Positions 1-9,182 of a DNA stretch of 36,802 bases are shown here, piece by piece. Origin of the DNA: Gemmatimonadota bacterium (lineage in GTDB: Bacteria; Gemmatimonadota; Gemmatimonadetes; Longimicrobiales; Longimicrobiaceae); NCBI GenBank assembly GCA_028287185.1, contig JAQBQD010000131.1:1-36802 (forward strand), given 5' to 3'. Numbering within the stretch: the first letter of the stretch is position 1; every line of letters starts with the position of its first letter. Made by a program: the position numbers and the translations under genes. The notes under the pieces are model-generated. The model saw only the letters and a program-made list of their open reading frames with translations, was not told the DNA's origin and searched no databases.

Positions 1-47
1 ACGCCCGCCGCCAACGCGGCGCGGAGCGTCGGCCGGAGCGAGGTCAT
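1..47 (-). CDS. Possible start of a truncated downstream gene
   Basis: An ATG at 47 on the minus strand opens a frame to the window edge (MTSLRPTLRAALAAGV). It lies 10 bases past the stop of the aminopeptidase, and a GAGG motif overlapping that stop gives a sensible ribosome binding site. The residues (basic, then alanine-rich hydrophobic) would fit the beginning of a signal peptide, but only 15 complete codons are visible, so the product cannot be named. It may equally be chance. Confidence 0.35.
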   Translation of the reverse strand, partial: MTSLRPTLRAALAAG

Positions 48-57
48 CCGCACCGCC

Positions 58-1560
58 TCACGCTCCCGCCCGGCCGCGAACCCACTCCACCAGCAGGCGG
101 GTGGGGACGCCGGTGCTGCCCTTGGCCTGGTACGGCAGCTTGCCGTCGCCGTAGGCCGTGCCCGCGATGTCCAGGTGCGCCCAGGGGAAGTCGGCGGCGA
201 ACTCGCGCAGGAACCAGCCGGCGGTCATGGTGCCCGCCGGCCGGCCGCCGGAGTTCTTCACGTCGGCGTAGTCCGAGCGGATCTGCTCGCGGTACTCGTC
301 GTACATGGGCAGGGGCCAGCAGCGCTGCCCCACCCGGTCGCCGGCGGCGCGCAGCTCCTCCACCAGGGCGTCGTCGCTGCCCATCACCGCGCTCGCCTGG
401 TGCCCCAGCGCCACCACGCAGGCGCCCGTCAGCGTCGCGCAGTCCACCACGGCGGCGGGGGCAAAGCGGCGCGCGTACGACAGCGCGTCGGCCAGGATCA
501 GGCGGCCCTCCGCATCCGTGTTCACCACCTCCACCGTCTTCCCCAGGTGCGTCGGCAGCACGTCGCCGGGCTTCATGGCGCTGGCGCCCAGCAGGTTCTC
601 GGACGAGGGGACGATGCCCACCACGTTCGTCGGCACCTTCAGCTCCGCGATGGCCTGCATGGCCGCGATCACCGCCGCGCCGCCGCACATGTCGAACTTC
701 ATGTCCTCCATCCCCGCCGCGGGCTTGATGGAGATGCCGCCCGCGTCGAAGGTGAGCCCCTTCCCCACCAGCACCAGCGGCTTCTCGCCCTCCGCCCCGC
801 CGCGGTGCTCCAGCACGATCAGCCGCGGCTCCTGGTCCGACCCGGCGGATACGGCCAGCAGCGCGTGCATCCCCTCCGCCACCAGCGCCGCGCGGTCCAG
901 GATCGTCGCCGTCATCCCGCCCTCCTCCGCGACCTTCGACGCCGCCGCCGCCAGGTACGCAGGCGTGGCGACGTTGCCCGGCTGGTTCCCCAGGCTGCGC
1001 GCCAGCGCGTCCGCCCGCGCCAGTACCCCGCCGATGCGCGCTCCCTCGGCGACGCCCTCGACGTCCTCCAGGTCGACGAGCACCGTGCACTCCGCCAGCT
1101 CCACCGGCGCCGGCGCGTCGTCCGCGCGGGACTTGTGCTCAGTGAAGGTGTAGGCGCCCAGCACAAGGCCTTCCGCCACCGCCCGCCCCGCCTCCTCCGC
1201 GGAGACGGGGAGGCCGGCGGGGAGCAGGAACGAGGCGGATGCGAGACGCGAGCGGGTGGCCTGCTTGGCGGCGCTGCCGGCCGCACGGCGAAGGCGCTCC
1301 GGCGTCACCGTGTCGACCTTCCCCAGGCCGACGAGAAGGACGCGCTCCGGCCCGCCGGCGCCGGACGGGAAGAGGAGGAGCGTCTCGTTCTCCTTGCCCT
1401 TGAAGTCGCCGCGGGCGCGCAGCGCCTGGACCTGGCCGCCGAGCGTCTCGTCCAGCGACGCGGCGCTGCCGGAAAGCGCGGCGTCCCCTTCGGTGAGCGG
1501 GACGGTCAGGAGGAGAGCGGCGGCGGGGGCCGCGTCGGTGCGGACGACGTTGATCTTCAT
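58..1560 (-). CDS. pepA: Leucyl aminopeptidase (M17 family)
   Basis: This 500-residue protein is a cytosolic, two-metal leucyl aminopeptidase that removes N-terminal residues from peptides. Length and architecture match the M17 family: a variable N-terminal macro-like domain (about 1-170) and a conserved catalytic domain (about 180-495). The signature NTDAEGRLILADAL is intact (from about 347). Metal ligands predicted from the family are K267, D272, D290, D349 and E351, with the GKGLTFDAGGISIKP block around them. The ATG at 1560 starts the typical MKINV beginning; no strong Shine-Dalgarno motif is seen. It sits downstream of icd, but a strong hairpin (1591-1624) lies between them, so it may be transcribed separately. 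Confidence 0.95.
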   Translation of the reverse strand: MKINVVRTDAAPAAALLLTVPLTEGDAALSGSAASLDETLGGQVQALRARGDFKGKENETLLLFPSGAGGPERVLLVGLGKVDTVTPERLRRAAGSAAKQATRSRLASASFLLPAGLPVSAEEAGRAVAEGLVLGAYTFTEHKSRADDAPAPVELAECTVLVDLEDVEGVAEGARIGGVLARADALARSLGNQPGNVATPAYLAAAASKVAEEGGMTATILDRAALVAEGMHALLAVSAGSDQEPRLIVLEHRGGAEGEKPLVLVGKGLTFDAGGISIKPAAGMEDMKFDMCGGAAVIAAMQAIAELKVPTNVVGIVPSSENLLGASAMKPGDVLPTHLGKTVEVVNTDAEGRLILADALSYARRFAPAAVVDCATLTGACVVALGHQASAVMGSDDALVEELRAAGDRVGQRCWPLPMYDEYREQIRSDYADVKNSGGRPAGTMTAGWFLREFAADFPWAHLDIAGTAYGDGKLPYQAKGSTGVPTRLLVEWVRGRAGA

Positions 1561-1590
1561 ACGCGGTGCGGCGGGCGGTTCAGTGCGAGA

Positions 1591-1624
1591 CCGGGCGCGG
1601 GTCCATCGGCGGACCCGCGCCCGG
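1591..1624 (-). terminator. Hairpin downstream of icd
   Basis: A perfect 14-bp GC-rich inverted repeat (1591-1604 with 1611-1624, 6-base loop) lies between the icd stop and the pepA start. No T-tract follows on the minus strand, so it is a terminator-like or transcript-stabilising hairpin rather than a classical intrinsic terminator. Confidence 0.55.
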
Positions 1625-1755
1625 CGGGGGTCGCGGCCACGAATCTCGGCCCGGGCGCGCGGTCCGCAACGCTCCCGGGTCCCGTGCGCGTACCCGGCCC
1701 GCCACGAAAGGCTCCCGCGGGCGAGCCGGCCGTGGGGGCGCGGAAACGCGCCGGC

Positions 1756-3057
1756 CTACATGTTCTCGATGATCTTCCGGCCGAACTCCGAGCACGACAC
1801 CTTGGTCGCGCCCTCCATCAGCCGCTCGAAGTCGTACGTCACCGTCTTCTGGCGGATGGCGCCCTCCAAGCCCTTCACGATCAGGTCCGCGGCCTCGCGC
1901 CACCCCAGGTAGCGCAGCATCATCTCGCCCGACAGGATGACGGAGCCGGGGTTCACCTGGTCCTTGCCCGCGTACTTGGGCGCCGTGCCGTGCGTGGCCT
2001 CGAAGATGGCGTGGCCCGTCACGTAGTTGATGTTGGCGCCCGGCGCGATGCCGATGCCGCCCACCTGCGCCGCCAGCGCATCGCTCACGTAGTCGCCGTT
2101 CAGGTTCAGCGTGGCGATCACGTCGTAGTCCTTTCCGCGCGTCAGGATCTGCTGCAGGAAGGCGTCGGCGATGCTGTCCTTGATGATCACCCTGCCCGCC
2201 GCCTCGGCCTCGGACTGCGCGCGGTTGGCGGCGGCCTCGTCCCGGTCGGCCTTGATGCGGTCGTACTCGGCCCAGGTGAAGGTGCGGTCCCCGAACTCGC
2301 GCTCGGCCAGCTCGTAGCCCCACGTCTTGAAGGCGCCCTCCGTGTACTTCATGATGTTGCCCTTGTGCACCAGCGTCACCGAGCGGCGCCCGTTCTCCAG
2401 CGCGTAGCGGATGGCCGAGCGAACCAGCCGCTCCGTGCCCTCGCGCGATACCGGCTTGATGCCGATGCCGCTGGACTCGGGGAAGCGGATCTTCTTGAAG
2501 CGGTCGGGGAAGGCCTCGGCGAACATCGCCAGCATCTTCTTCGCGTCCTCGGTCCCTTCCTCGAACTCGATGCCGGCGTAGATGTCCTCCGTGTTCTCGC
2601 GGAAGATCACCATGTCGATGTCCTCGGGCCGCTTCACCGGCGAGGGCACGCCCTCGAACCAGCGCACGGGGCGCACGCAGGCGTACAGGTCCAGGATCTG
2701 GCGCAGCGCCACGTTCAGCGAGCGGATGCCGCCGCCCACGGGTGTGGTGAGCGGGCCCTTGATGCCCACCAGGTACTCGCGGAAGGCGTCCAGGGTGGCG
2801 TCGGGAAGCCAGCTCCCCGTCTGGGCGAAGGCCTTCTCGCCCGCCAGCACCTCCATCCAGTGGATGCGCCGCCTGCCGCCGTACGCCTTCTCGACGGCCG
2901 CGTCCAGCACGGGCTGCGAGGCCTTCCAGATGTCGGGCCCGGTGCCGTCGCCCTCGATGAAGGGCAGGATCGGCTGGTCGGGCACGCTCAGCACGTCGCC
3001 GCTGGTGGTGACGCGCTCGCCCCGCGGGGGCACGGTGGGCTGCCAGGACTGGGACAT
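1756..3057 (-). CDS. icd: NADP-dependent isocitrate dehydrogenase
   Basis: This 433-residue enzyme converts isocitrate to 2-oxoglutarate and CO2 in the TCA cycle. The substrate loop RSLNVALRQ places a serine at residue 113, the position phosphorylated in the E. coli enzyme. The HGTAPKYAG segment (about 356-364) carries the Lys-Tyr pair typical of NADP-specific prokaryotic enzymes. The metal-binding region [17 protein letters not shown] (about 314-330) is intact. Length and gapless similarity fit the E. coli-type family. The ATG at 3057 has a GAGG motif about ten bases upstream. It follows the citrate synthase gene on the same strand, so two consecutive TCA steps are adjacent. No kinase/phosphatase (aceK) is in the window, so regulation at S113 is only possible. 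Confidence 0.95.
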   Translation of the reverse strand: MSQSWQPTVPPRGERVTTSGDVLSVPDQPILPFIEGDGTGPDIWKASQPVLDAAVEKAYGGRRRIHWMEVLAGEKAFAQTGSWLPDATLDAFREYLVGIKGPLTTPVGGGIRSLNVALRQILDLYACVRPVRWFEGVPSPVKRPEDIDMVIFRENTEDIYAGIEFEEGTEDAKKMLAMFAEAFPDRFKKIRFPESSGIGIKPVSREGTERLVRSAIRYALENGRRSVTLVHKGNIMKYTEGAFKTWGYELAEREFGDRTFTWAEYDRIKADRDEAAANRAQSEAEAAGRVIIKDSIADAFLQQILTRGKDYDVIATLNLNGDYVSDALAAQVGGIGIAPGANINYVTGHAIFEATHGTAPKYAGKDQVNPGSVILSGEMMLRYLGWREAADLIVKGLEGAIRQKTVTYDFERLMEGATKVSCSEFGRKIIENM

Positions 3058-3122
3058 GGGTCGGGCCTCGGGGTCGGTTCCGGTGATGTCTTGGGATGGG
3101 ACGTGCGTGCCGCCGAATGGAC

Positions 3123-3155
3123 ACGGGGCGCGGCGGCCCAGCCGCCGCGCCCCGT
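3123..3155 (-). terminator. Hairpin between gltA and icd
   Basis: A perfect 15-bp inverted repeat (3123-3137 with 3141-3155) with a 3-base loop lies just after the citrate synthase stop. It is almost pure G+C with no T-tract on either side. It probably terminates or attenuates the gltA transcript before icd. Confidence 0.6.
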
Positions 3156-3177
3156 TCGGTGCTCCGTGCCCGGCGGC

Positions 3178-4329
3178 CTAGCGCTCGCCGACGGGCTTCA
3201 CGGTCAGGCCGCGGGGGCCGGTGTACTCGGCCTCGGGGCGGATGAGCCGGTTCTTCGCGTACTGCTCGAACAGGTGCGCCGTCCAGCCCGGGGTGCGGGC
3301 CATGGCGAACACCGCCGTGAACAGGTCCTCGGGAATGCCCAGCGTGGTGTAGACCGAGGCCGAGAAGAAGTCCACGTTCGGGTAGATCTTCTTGCCCGCG
3401 GCCTCCATCCTGGCCTGCATGTGGCTGCGGATGCGGTCCGACAGGTCCAGCCAGTAGCGCCCGCCGCGGCCGCCCTCGCCGCCCTCGGCCGGCACGATCT
3501 GGTCGGCCAGGTCGCGCAGCACCTTCGCGCGCGGGTCCGTGGCCTTGTACACGCGGTGGCCGAAGCCCATCACCCGGCGCCCGCTCTCCAGCGCGTGGTC
3601 CACCCACGCCTCGGGCTCGGTGCCGCTCTGGGCGATGTCGCGGAGCATGTTCATGACCTCCACGTTGGCGCCGCCGTGGCTGGGCCCCTTCAGCGTGCCG
3701 ATGGCCGAGACGATGGCCGAGTACACGTCGGACAGGGTGCCGGCCGTGACGCGCGCGGCGAAGGTGGAGGCGTTCATCCCGTGCTCGGCGTGCAGGATCA
3801 ACGCGGCGTCCATGGTGCGCACGCGGATCTCGTCCGCCTCCTCGCCGTTCAGCATGTACAGGAAGTTGGCCGCCATCGACAGCCCCGCCCTGGGGGCCAC
3901 CGGCTCCTTGCCGTTGCGGATGCGCTCGAACGCGGCCGTCAGCGTGGGCATCTTGGCCGTGAGCAGGATGGCCTTGCGGCGCAGCTCGGGCTCGGTGTTG
4001 TCATCCGCGTTCGGGTCGAACATGCCGAGCGCCGAGACGATGGTGCGCAGGCCGGCCATGGGGTCGGCCGTCCTGGGGTACGCGCGCAGCATCTCGATCA
4101 GCTCGGGCGCGGCGTCCTGCTCGGCGGCGAGCTGGGCCCTCAGCCCGTCGAGCTGCGCCTGGTTGGGCAGCTCCCCGTTCCAGAGGAGGTAGCACACCTC
4201 CTCGAAGGTGGTGTGGCGGGCCAGGTCGTCGATCTCGTACCCGCCGTAGATCAGCTCCCCTTCGGCCCCGTTGATCGCGCTCAACTTCGTCTGCGCGACG
4301 ACTACCCCTTCAAGTCCGCTGGTGGACAT
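3178..4329 (-). CDS. gltA: Citrate synthase
   Basis: This 383-residue citrate synthase condenses oxaloacetate with acetyl-CoA. The catalytic residues are recognisable: H218 in GPSHGGAN, H258 in GFGHRVYK and D320 in YPNVDFFSA, plus HAEHGMNAST around H183. Length and sequence match the short, type I-like bacterial or archaeal dimeric form, rather than the long hexameric NADH-regulated E. coli enzyme. I chose the ATG at 4329, because GAGGAAG lies just upstream and the frame further upstream has no family similarity. An unusual glycine-rich insertion (about 280-291, GGEGGRGGRY) sits between the two active-site halves. A close sigma70-type promoter is at 4434-4462. Confidence 0.95.
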   Translation of the reverse strand: MSTSGLEGVVVAQTKLSAINGAEGELIYGGYEIDDLARHTTFEEVCYLLWNGELPNQAQLDGLRAQLAAEQDAAPELIEMLRAYPRTADPMAGLRTIVSALGMFDPNADDNTEPELRRKAILLTAKMPTLTAAFERIRNGKEPVAPRAGLSMAANFLYMLNGEEADEIRVRTMDAALILHAEHGMNASTFAARVTAGTLSDVYSAIVSAIGTLKGPSHGGANVEVMNMLRDIAQSGTEPEAWVDHALESGRRVMGFGHRVYKATDPRAKVLRDLADQIVPAEGGEGGRGGRYWLDLSDRIRSHMQARMEAAGKKIYPNVDFFSASVYTTLGIPEDLFTAVFAMARTPGWTAHLFEQYAKNRLIRPEAEYTGPRGLTVKPVGER

Positions 4330-4433
4330 GGCGACTTCCTCAGACGCGCTGGCGAGAATAAGGTCGTTCCGGCGGCGTCCCGCGCCGCCGTGGCCGGCCG
4401 GCCGTGCATGCCACGGGCCGTCCGGGAAGCGTG

Positions 4434-4462
4434 AGTATAGCGGCGCCTCCGGGGTGTCGCAA
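4434..4462 (-). promoter_or_regulatory. Probable promoter of gltA
   Basis: On the minus strand TTGCGA (4457-4462) is separated by exactly 17 bases from TATACT (4434-4439), a five-of-six match to the -10 consensus. Transcription would begin near 4427 and leave a leader of about 100 bases before the ATG. The rest of 4330-4673 shows no gene. Confidence 0.55.
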
Positions 4463-4673
4463 GGTGAGCCAGGGCCTTCATCAACGCCCCTCCGGCACGC
4501 CCCCGCGCCGCCCGCCGTCCACCCGCCGCACGCGCTCCGCGGACGCCATCCGTTCCCGTGCGGCGGAGGGCTCGCGGGTCGATGCCGCGTCACGCGCACC
4601 GCCCGTCGAACCCTCGGGGAAACCTCCGTCCGGCTCCCTGGCGCGCCGGTCGAACGCCTGCCGACGGCTCCGC

Positions 4674-5078
4674 TCAGGCCGCGTCCGGTGCCGCCGGTGC
4701 GCCGGCTTCCAGCGCCGCGGCGCAGACGGCGCAGTAGGGTGTCTCGGGGATCACCTCCAGCCGCGGGAGGCCGATGGGCTCGCCGCAGCGCCGGCAGGTG
4801 CCGAAGGCCTCCGGCTCCTTGTACAGCCGCTCCAGCGCCTCGTCGATGGCGTAGAGGCGGCGGCCCTCCTGCGAGGCCAGCAGGAACTCCTTCTCGTTCT
4901 CCTGCGCCTCGGTGCCCAGGTCGGCCGGGTGCAGGCGGTACAGGCTCATCTCGCCCGCGCGCTCCCGCAGGTCCCGCGAGCTCTCGTCGAAGTGGCCGAT
5001 GGCTTCCAGCGTGCTCTCCCGCTCGCGGCGCAGCAGCCGCTCGATGGTCATCCGCTCGGTCTCGGTCAGGTTCTCCAT
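4674..5078 (-). CDS. DksA/TraR-family zinc-finger protein
   Basis: This 134-residue protein belongs to the DksA/TraR family, whose members bind RNA polymerase through the secondary channel and adjust promoter activity, often together with ppGpp. Residues 1-90 form a charged helical region, expected to be a coiled coil. It is followed by a four-cysteine zinc finger, C95-X2-C98 and C116-X2-C119. The tail is short and alanine/proline-rich. I chose the ATG at 5078 because family-like helical sequence begins there and a G-rich stretch (GGGGGCC) precedes it; the long upstream frame is out of family. The acidic pair of true DksA coiled-coil tips cannot be placed with certainty, so DksA itself versus a DksA-like stress protein is open. 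Confidence 0.85.
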   Translation of the reverse strand: MENLTETERMTIERLLRRERESTLEAIGHFDESSRDLRERAGEMSLYRLHPADLGTEAQENEKEFLLASQEGRRLYAIDEALERLYKEPEAFGTCRRCGEPIGLPRLEVIPETPYCAVCAAALEAGAPAAPDAA

Positions 5079-5288
5079 CCGGCCCCCATCTGGTGTGGTC
5101 CGCCCATCCCCTGCGGCGCGTCCAGGCGCGCGCCCTCGTCTCCGCGCGCGGCGACCGTCAAGCTCCGTGCCGCCCGCGCCCGGTCCGCTCGCCCCGCGGC
5201 CCGCGTCGCGATGTGCGCCGCAACTGCGTCCTCGGATGTCCGGGCGCTCAGGCCCCTCTGCGGGGACCATGAGCCGTCCAAGTCTCGG

Positions 5289-5318
5289 ACGATACCTCCG
5301 ATCGTAGCCAACTCCCAA
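5289..5318 (-). promoter_or_regulatory. Candidate promoter of the DksA/TraR-like gene
   Basis: On the minus strand TTGGGA (5313-5318), an 18-base spacer and TATCGT (5289-5294) make a four-of-six plus four-of-six match. The implied leader is about 200 bases. Nothing else recognisable is in 5079-5419. Confidence 0.3.
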
Positions 5319-5419
5319 TCGGTCGACGGAGATCCGTTCATCGACCCATCGCTCACGGCCGCGGGTCGATGGACGCGCGGACATCATCCGACGACCCGTC
5401 GCGGGAAGCGGGAACGGCG

Positions 5420-5453
5420 AGCGGCCCGCCGTCCGTGAAGAAGGCGGGCCGCT
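5420..5453 (-). terminator. Terminator of the M30 peptidase gene
   Basis: An 11-bp inverted repeat (5420-5430 with 5443-5453) with a 12-base loop begins 24 bases past the stop of the protease gene. It is GC-rich and lacks a clear T-tract. Confidence 0.55.
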
Positions 5454-5476
5454 GGTCGTCCATCCGCCCGGACGGG

Positions 5477-6983
5477 CTACTTGGTCCGCACCACCGCCAG
5501 CGGCAGGAACGCCGCGGGTGACGTGCCCCCCAGCCCCGCGAACGCGCCCGCCGGCACCTTCATGCGGACGAACACCGCGCCGCCGCCGGCCGAGAGCGTC
5601 GACGACGCGGCCACGCCGTTCGCCGGGTTCAGCACACCCAGCGGGTAGCCCGCCGGACCCCCGCCGTAGCTGAGCGCGCCGTAGATGGAGCGGAAGTTCC
5701 AGCTCGGCTGCGTGTAGACGCTGTCCACGCCCGCCACCGCGTCGTCGGTGTACATCGCCACCGTCCAGTCGCGGAACCAGGGGCGCGGGTCGGTGCCCAG
5801 GCGGTTGGCGAGGTTGGTGAGGCCCGTGTCGGGCGAGAAGGCCAGGCCGCTCCACAGGGTGCTTTCCAGCCCGCCCTTCCGGTCCGCCGCGTAGCGCAGG
5901 AAGCTCCAGGTGGCGCCGCGGATGGAAAGCCGGTCCGCATCGCGGAACGGGCCCGAGGTGTCCGGCCGCAGCAGCCACTGGCGCAGCCGCGCGAAGTTGG
6001 GCTCGGCGAACTGGAAGAAGCGGTCCGTCTGCGTGGCGTTCGCGGTGATCTGCGCCAGGGCGATGTTCTCGCCCGGGCCGTGCAGGCTGGAGGCGTAGTA
6101 CACCTCCTCCTCGGCCACGTGGCTCAGGCCCTCGTTCAGCCACACCTGCTCCAGCGCGTACGGCCCGCCTGCGCCGTACAACCGGCGCGACGCGTTGATC
6201 AGGTGCTGGAGCTCGTGCCCCAGCGTGCCGATCGTCACGCCCTTCACGAACGCGGCCGAGCGGAGGTTGCCGTGCGCGCCCGTGGGGTCGGGCGCCAGCA
6301 TGTAGAACATCTCGCCCTGGTTGCTGCCCGCGCACGACGCCGTGGAGAACAGGTCGCGCGAGTAGAAGAAGCCGCCCACGTACGACGGCGAGCCCGGCGC
6401 CGTCAGGTCGTTCACGGACGCCGTGTACAGCGCGACCACCCGGCCGTTCGCGTCCACGTCGAGCGGCGCGCCGAAGTTGCCGGCCACCGCGGGGAACGCC
6501 AGCGTGTCGAAGGCGGCGGCGATGCTGTCGTACTGCGCCGTCGTGAAGCCGCCCGGCGGGTTGGAGCCGTCCTCCATGACGACGATGTGCGCGCCCACCG
6601 ACTTCACCGTGGCCGCGCGCACGTCCAGCGGACTGCAGAAGCCCTGGCCCACGTTCAGGTTCATCACCGTGCCCACCGCCGGCACGCCGGGCGCGATGTT
6701 GGCCCGCGGACCGCCACGCCGGGCCGGGATGCGCGTGAGGCCCAGCCGTCCCGGCAGGTCGTGCCCGCGCGCCATCACCGCCGCGTGGAACGCCTCGTCC
6801 CGCACCGGCCCGCCCGGCACCAGCAGCCCGCTGCCTGCCGGGGAGCGGCTGGGCGACGGCGGCCCGGCGACGGGGACGATCCCGGCGCCCGTCAGCGCGA
6901 AGCCCTGCGAGGTAGAGGCAAGCAGGTTGCTGGCGACGACGGTGTACTCCTGGCCCGCGCCTCCACCCTGAAGGCAGGGGGGA
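5477..6983 (-). CDS. M30-type metallopeptidase domain, C-terminal part of a frameshifted lipoprotein
   Basis: This is the downstream part of one gene whose first part is 6892-7899; the frames join near 6960-6983. It encodes about 490 residues with the zinc-protease motif HELQH (codons at 6203-6217) and, some 22 residues on, WLNEGLSHVAEE (EGLSH codons at 6119-6133), which supplies the third ligand in M30 (hyicolysin-like) peptidases. The sequence between the join and the protease domain is serine/alanine/proline-rich. The tail (from about 5700) is beta-rich. The protein is expected to be exported and surface-attached through the lipoprotein signal of the first half. Coordinates of the upstream edge are approximate because no start codon is expected here. 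The family call rests on motif recognition; substrates are unknown. Confidence 0.7.
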
Positions 6984-7899
6984 GCGCGGCGGCCGTCGAG
7001 TACACGCCGCCCACCGCCAGGTTCGGGCACACGGCCATCGTCACCGAGCCCGAGATCGCGCCGCTGGTGGCCGTCACGGTGACGGTGCCGGGGGCGACGC
7101 CCGTCACCACGCCCGACGGGCCCACCGTGGCGATCGAGGCGTTTCCCGTGCCCCAGGTGATCGGCGCGCCGGGGATCGTGTTGCCCACCGCCGTCCGCGC
7201 CGTCGCGGTCAGGGTGCGCGCGCTGTCCGCCGCCACGGTGTCCCTGCCCGACACGTCCACGTATCCGTTGGGAAACGGCACCTCGGCGACCACGTAGACC
7301 TGGAACGCGAACGAGGTCACCGTGGGCGGCACGTGGATGTGCCACGTCCGGTCCCCCGACGTCTCGTTCTGCGACAGGATCCCGTCGCCGCCCAGCTGCG
7401 CTCCGGCGTACTGGTAGTAGCGCTGGCCGGCCGCCGTGTAGGTCGCAATGCCGTCGAAGCCCGTCACGGCGATGGAGTCCGTGGGCGGCACCACGCCCAC
7501 CGTGGCGTGCGGGTCGGTGGAGACGAAGATCCGCACCCCCGTCGCCGCCGGCGTGGAGCCGTCGGTGGTGCCCATCGGCTGGGGGATCAGGTTCTGCACG
7601 CTGGCGTCGAAGGAGAAGTCCTCCGTGCCGGCGGCGTAGGCCACGTTCGACGAGGTCACCTGGACGTACACGCCCTGGTTGCCCACGATCAGCGACCGCG
7701 AGCCCCCGCCCGCCGGCGCGCCGCACGCCACCTTCGCGGCGGCCACCGACGCCGTGCACGTCACCGAGGCCACGTCGATCGGCTTCGACGGCGTGGGAAG
7801 GGAGCCCGGCGCGAGGGGAGCGGCGCGGTCGGCGCAGGCGGCGAGCGCAACGCATGCGGCGGATGCCAGGGCGCGGCGGAGCGGGAGAGGTCGGGGCAT
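6892..7899 (-). CDS. N-terminal part of a frameshifted M30 peptidase lipoprotein (signal peptide, unnamed module, BIG2)
   Basis: The frame starts with a lipoprotein signal peptide (LAAC lipobox, C22). Residues about 45-220 form an unnamed beta-rich module containing VQNLIPQP (101-108) and YYQYAG (161-166). A BIG2 Ig-like domain (about 222-289) follows, ending GTVTVTATSG...GSVTMAV. After VGGVYSTAAALPPAF the frame runs into unrelated basic residues and stops at 6892, while sensible sequence (GGAGQEYTVVASN) continues in the frame of 5477-6983. One base appears to be missing; six consecutive C residues on the coding strand (plus-strand G at 6977-6982) lie at the site. This may be a real mutation, a sequencing error or, less likely, programmed slippage. 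The same module is found in the 1930-residue protein at 19499-25291. Confidence 0.75.
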   Translation of the reverse strand: MPRPLPLRRALASAACVALAACADRAAPLAPGSLPTPSKPIDVASVTCTASVAAAKVACGAPAGGGSRSLIVGNQGVYVQVTSSNVAYAAGTEDFSFDASVQNLIPQPMGTTDGSTPAATGVRIFVSTDPHATVGVVPPTDSIAVTGFDGIATYTAAGQRYYQYAGAQLGGDGILSQNETSGDRTWHIHVPPTVTSFAFQVYVVAEVPFPNGYVDVSGRDTVAADSARTLTATARTAVGNTIPGAPITWGTGNASIATVGPSGVVTGVAPGTVTVTATSGAISGSVTMAVCPNLAVGGVYSTAAALPPAFRVEARARSTPSSPATCLPLPRRASR

Positions 7900-7947
7900 G
7901 GGATCGGCGGGCGCGAGGAGAACGGGATCCGACGCGCACCGATGGAC

Positions 7948-7975
7948 GGCCTACGAGCACGCGGGACCCTGGCAA
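7948..7975 (-). promoter_or_regulatory. Weak candidate promoter of the M30 lipoprotein
   Basis: On the minus strand TTGCCA (7970-7975) lies 16 bases upstream of TAGGCC (7948-7953), about 45 bases before the ATG. The -35 matches five of six; the -10 only begins with TA, like the TAGCTT elements nearby. Confidence 0.3.
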
Positions 7976-8187
7976 TCTGCGGGCGCCGGCCCCCGGTGTC
8001 CAGCCATTCGGATGGGGGAAAATCTTGCGGATTCTTCATTTCGACGGGTTGTCCGCGCGCGCGCGTCCCCACGCGGCCTCCCGTCGCGTTCCAGCCGCCC
8101 TGCATGCCGCCGTCCGGAGCGGATGCGCGCCGCTGGAACCGTCCGCCGGTCCCCCCTCCCCGGCGTGGAGGAGGAAACGGCGGGTAC

Positions 8188-8226
8188 GCGAAGGGCCTCC
8201 AACCGACGATGGTGGAGGCCCTTCGC
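8188..8226 (-). terminator. Terminator downstream of tRNA-Leu
   Basis: A perfect 14-bp inverted repeat (8188-8201 with 8213-8226) with an 11-base loop lies ten bases past the tRNA 3' end. T residues (8227-8230) follow it on the plus strand, and a TTT lies further out on the minus strand, so it could stop transcription in both directions. Confidence 0.7.
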
Positions 8227-8236
8227 TTTTCCAGCA

Positions 8237-8320
8237 TGCCCGGAGTCGGACTCGAACCGACAAGCCCTTGCGGGCGGCAGATTTTGAGTCTGCTGCGTAT
8301 ACCGATTTCGCCATCCGGGC
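8237..8320 (-). tRNA. tRNA-Leu (anticodon CAA)
   Basis: The minus-strand sequence folds as a class II tRNA of 84 bases. The acceptor stem GCCCGGA (8314-8320) pairs with TCCGGGC (8238-8244). The anticodon stem GCAGA/TCTGC holds loop CTCAAAA with anticodon CAA, reading UUG. A long variable arm with a CCGC/GGGC stem and a GGTTCGAGTCC T-loop follow. The discriminator is A, as expected for leucine. The CCA end is not encoded. Confidence 0.93.
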
Positions 8321-8335
8321 GGTCAGGCGCGGAGC

Positions 8336-8364
8336 AAGCTAACGCACCCCGCCGCCCAATTCAA
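8336..8364 (-). promoter_or_regulatory. Promoter of tRNA-Leu
   Basis: On the minus strand TTGAAT (8359-8364), a 17-base spacer and TAGCTT (8336-8341) precede the tRNA by 15 bases. The -35 overlaps the stop codon of the upstream lipoprotein gene. The -10 is identical to those at 9183-9188 and 9264-9269. Confidence 0.6.
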
Positions 8365-9137
8365 CCGCCGGCCGGCTCCCCCGCCCCGCCCGCCAGCTCG
8401 GCGTCGATGATCTGCAGCGCGTACATGGCCCGGCGCACCGCGCGGGTGCAGTCGCCGGTGGCGATGGCCTCGCGGGCGGCGCGCAGCAGGCGGCGCGCGC
8501 GTTTAAGCCCCTGCGTGGGCGGCCCCGCCCCGGCGATGCGCGCCTCGGCGTCCGCCAGCACACGCAGCCCCACCGCCTCGGGCGCGAAGGTGCGCGCCGC
8601 CTCGCCCGCCTCCGTCAGGTCCGCCACCGCCGCCGTGGTGTCCCCGCGCTGCACCGCGGCGTCCGCCTGCCCGCGCAGGCCGTGGATGGCCGCGCGGGTG
8701 CTGTCCAGGCCGGGGTAGGCGCCCTCCGCCAGCCGCTCCGCCGCGCGCGCCTCCCAGCGCTCCAGCGCCGCCTGCGCGCGCAGCAGCGCCTCCGGGTCCG
8801 GCGAGACGGCCGACTTCGCCGCCAGACGCGCCGCCACGGTGGCGAGGGCGGCCGCATGCTCCAGCTGCCCCGCCTTGCGCGCCTGCGCCTCCATCTCGCG
8901 CAGCTCGTGCAGCCGCGGGTACGCCGGATCGGTGCGCCGCACGAAGGGCATCCAGCTCCGCGCATCGGGCAGCCCGTCCGGCGGCGTCACGGCCACCCAG
9001 GTGCGCCCGCCCACCTGCTGCGCGAACGAAGTCGGCGCGGTGGGGCCCGCGTCGCACGCGGACAGGGCGAGCACGCAGCAGAGCGCGGCGGCAGCGGCGA
9101 ACGGCCTCGGGCGAGGTCGGGCGAAGGGCATGGGCAC
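8361..9137 (-). CDS. Helical lipoprotein of unknown function
   Basis: This 258-residue protein begins with an arginine-rich start, a hydrophobic stretch and a lipobox LSAC (C28), so it should be lipid-anchored in the envelope. After about residue 85 it is almost entirely alanine/arginine/glutamate-rich and helical, in stretches that look like paired helices ([54 protein letters not shown]), reminiscent of TPR-like helical hairpins. I do not recognise a named family. It is divergently transcribed from the TetR gene at 9317, and its promoter is 9183-9211. A closely placed second ATG at 9131 is an alternative start. Confidence 0.75.
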   Translation of the reverse strand: MPMPFARPRPRPFAAAAALCCVLALSACDAGPTAPTSFAQQVGGRTWVAVTPPDGLPDARSWMPFVRRTDPAYPRLHELREMEAQARKAGQLEHAAALATVAARLAAKSAVSPDPEALLRAQAALERWEARAAERLAEGAYPGLDSTRAAIHGLRGQADAAVQRGDTTAAVADLTEAGEAARTFAPEAVGLRVLADAEARIAGAGPPTQGLKRARRLLRAAREAIATGDCTRAVRRAMYALQIIDAELAGGAGEPAGG

Positions 9138-9182
9138 GGCGGATTTGCGGGGGGTCGGCGCCGCGACTTGGGCGCCATCTGG

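Noticed and set aside
175..4434. A very long plus-strand reading frame across pepA, icd and gltA
   Set aside because: It is arginine/histidine-rich low-complexity sequence antisense to three clear enzymes, as expected from GC-rich codon bias.
6977..6982. Programmed -1 frameshift at the CCCCCC run
   Set aside because: The heptamer fits a slippery pattern only because it is a homopolymer; I see no strong stimulatory hairpin right after it. A mutation or sequence error is simpler, so it is kept only as a possibility.
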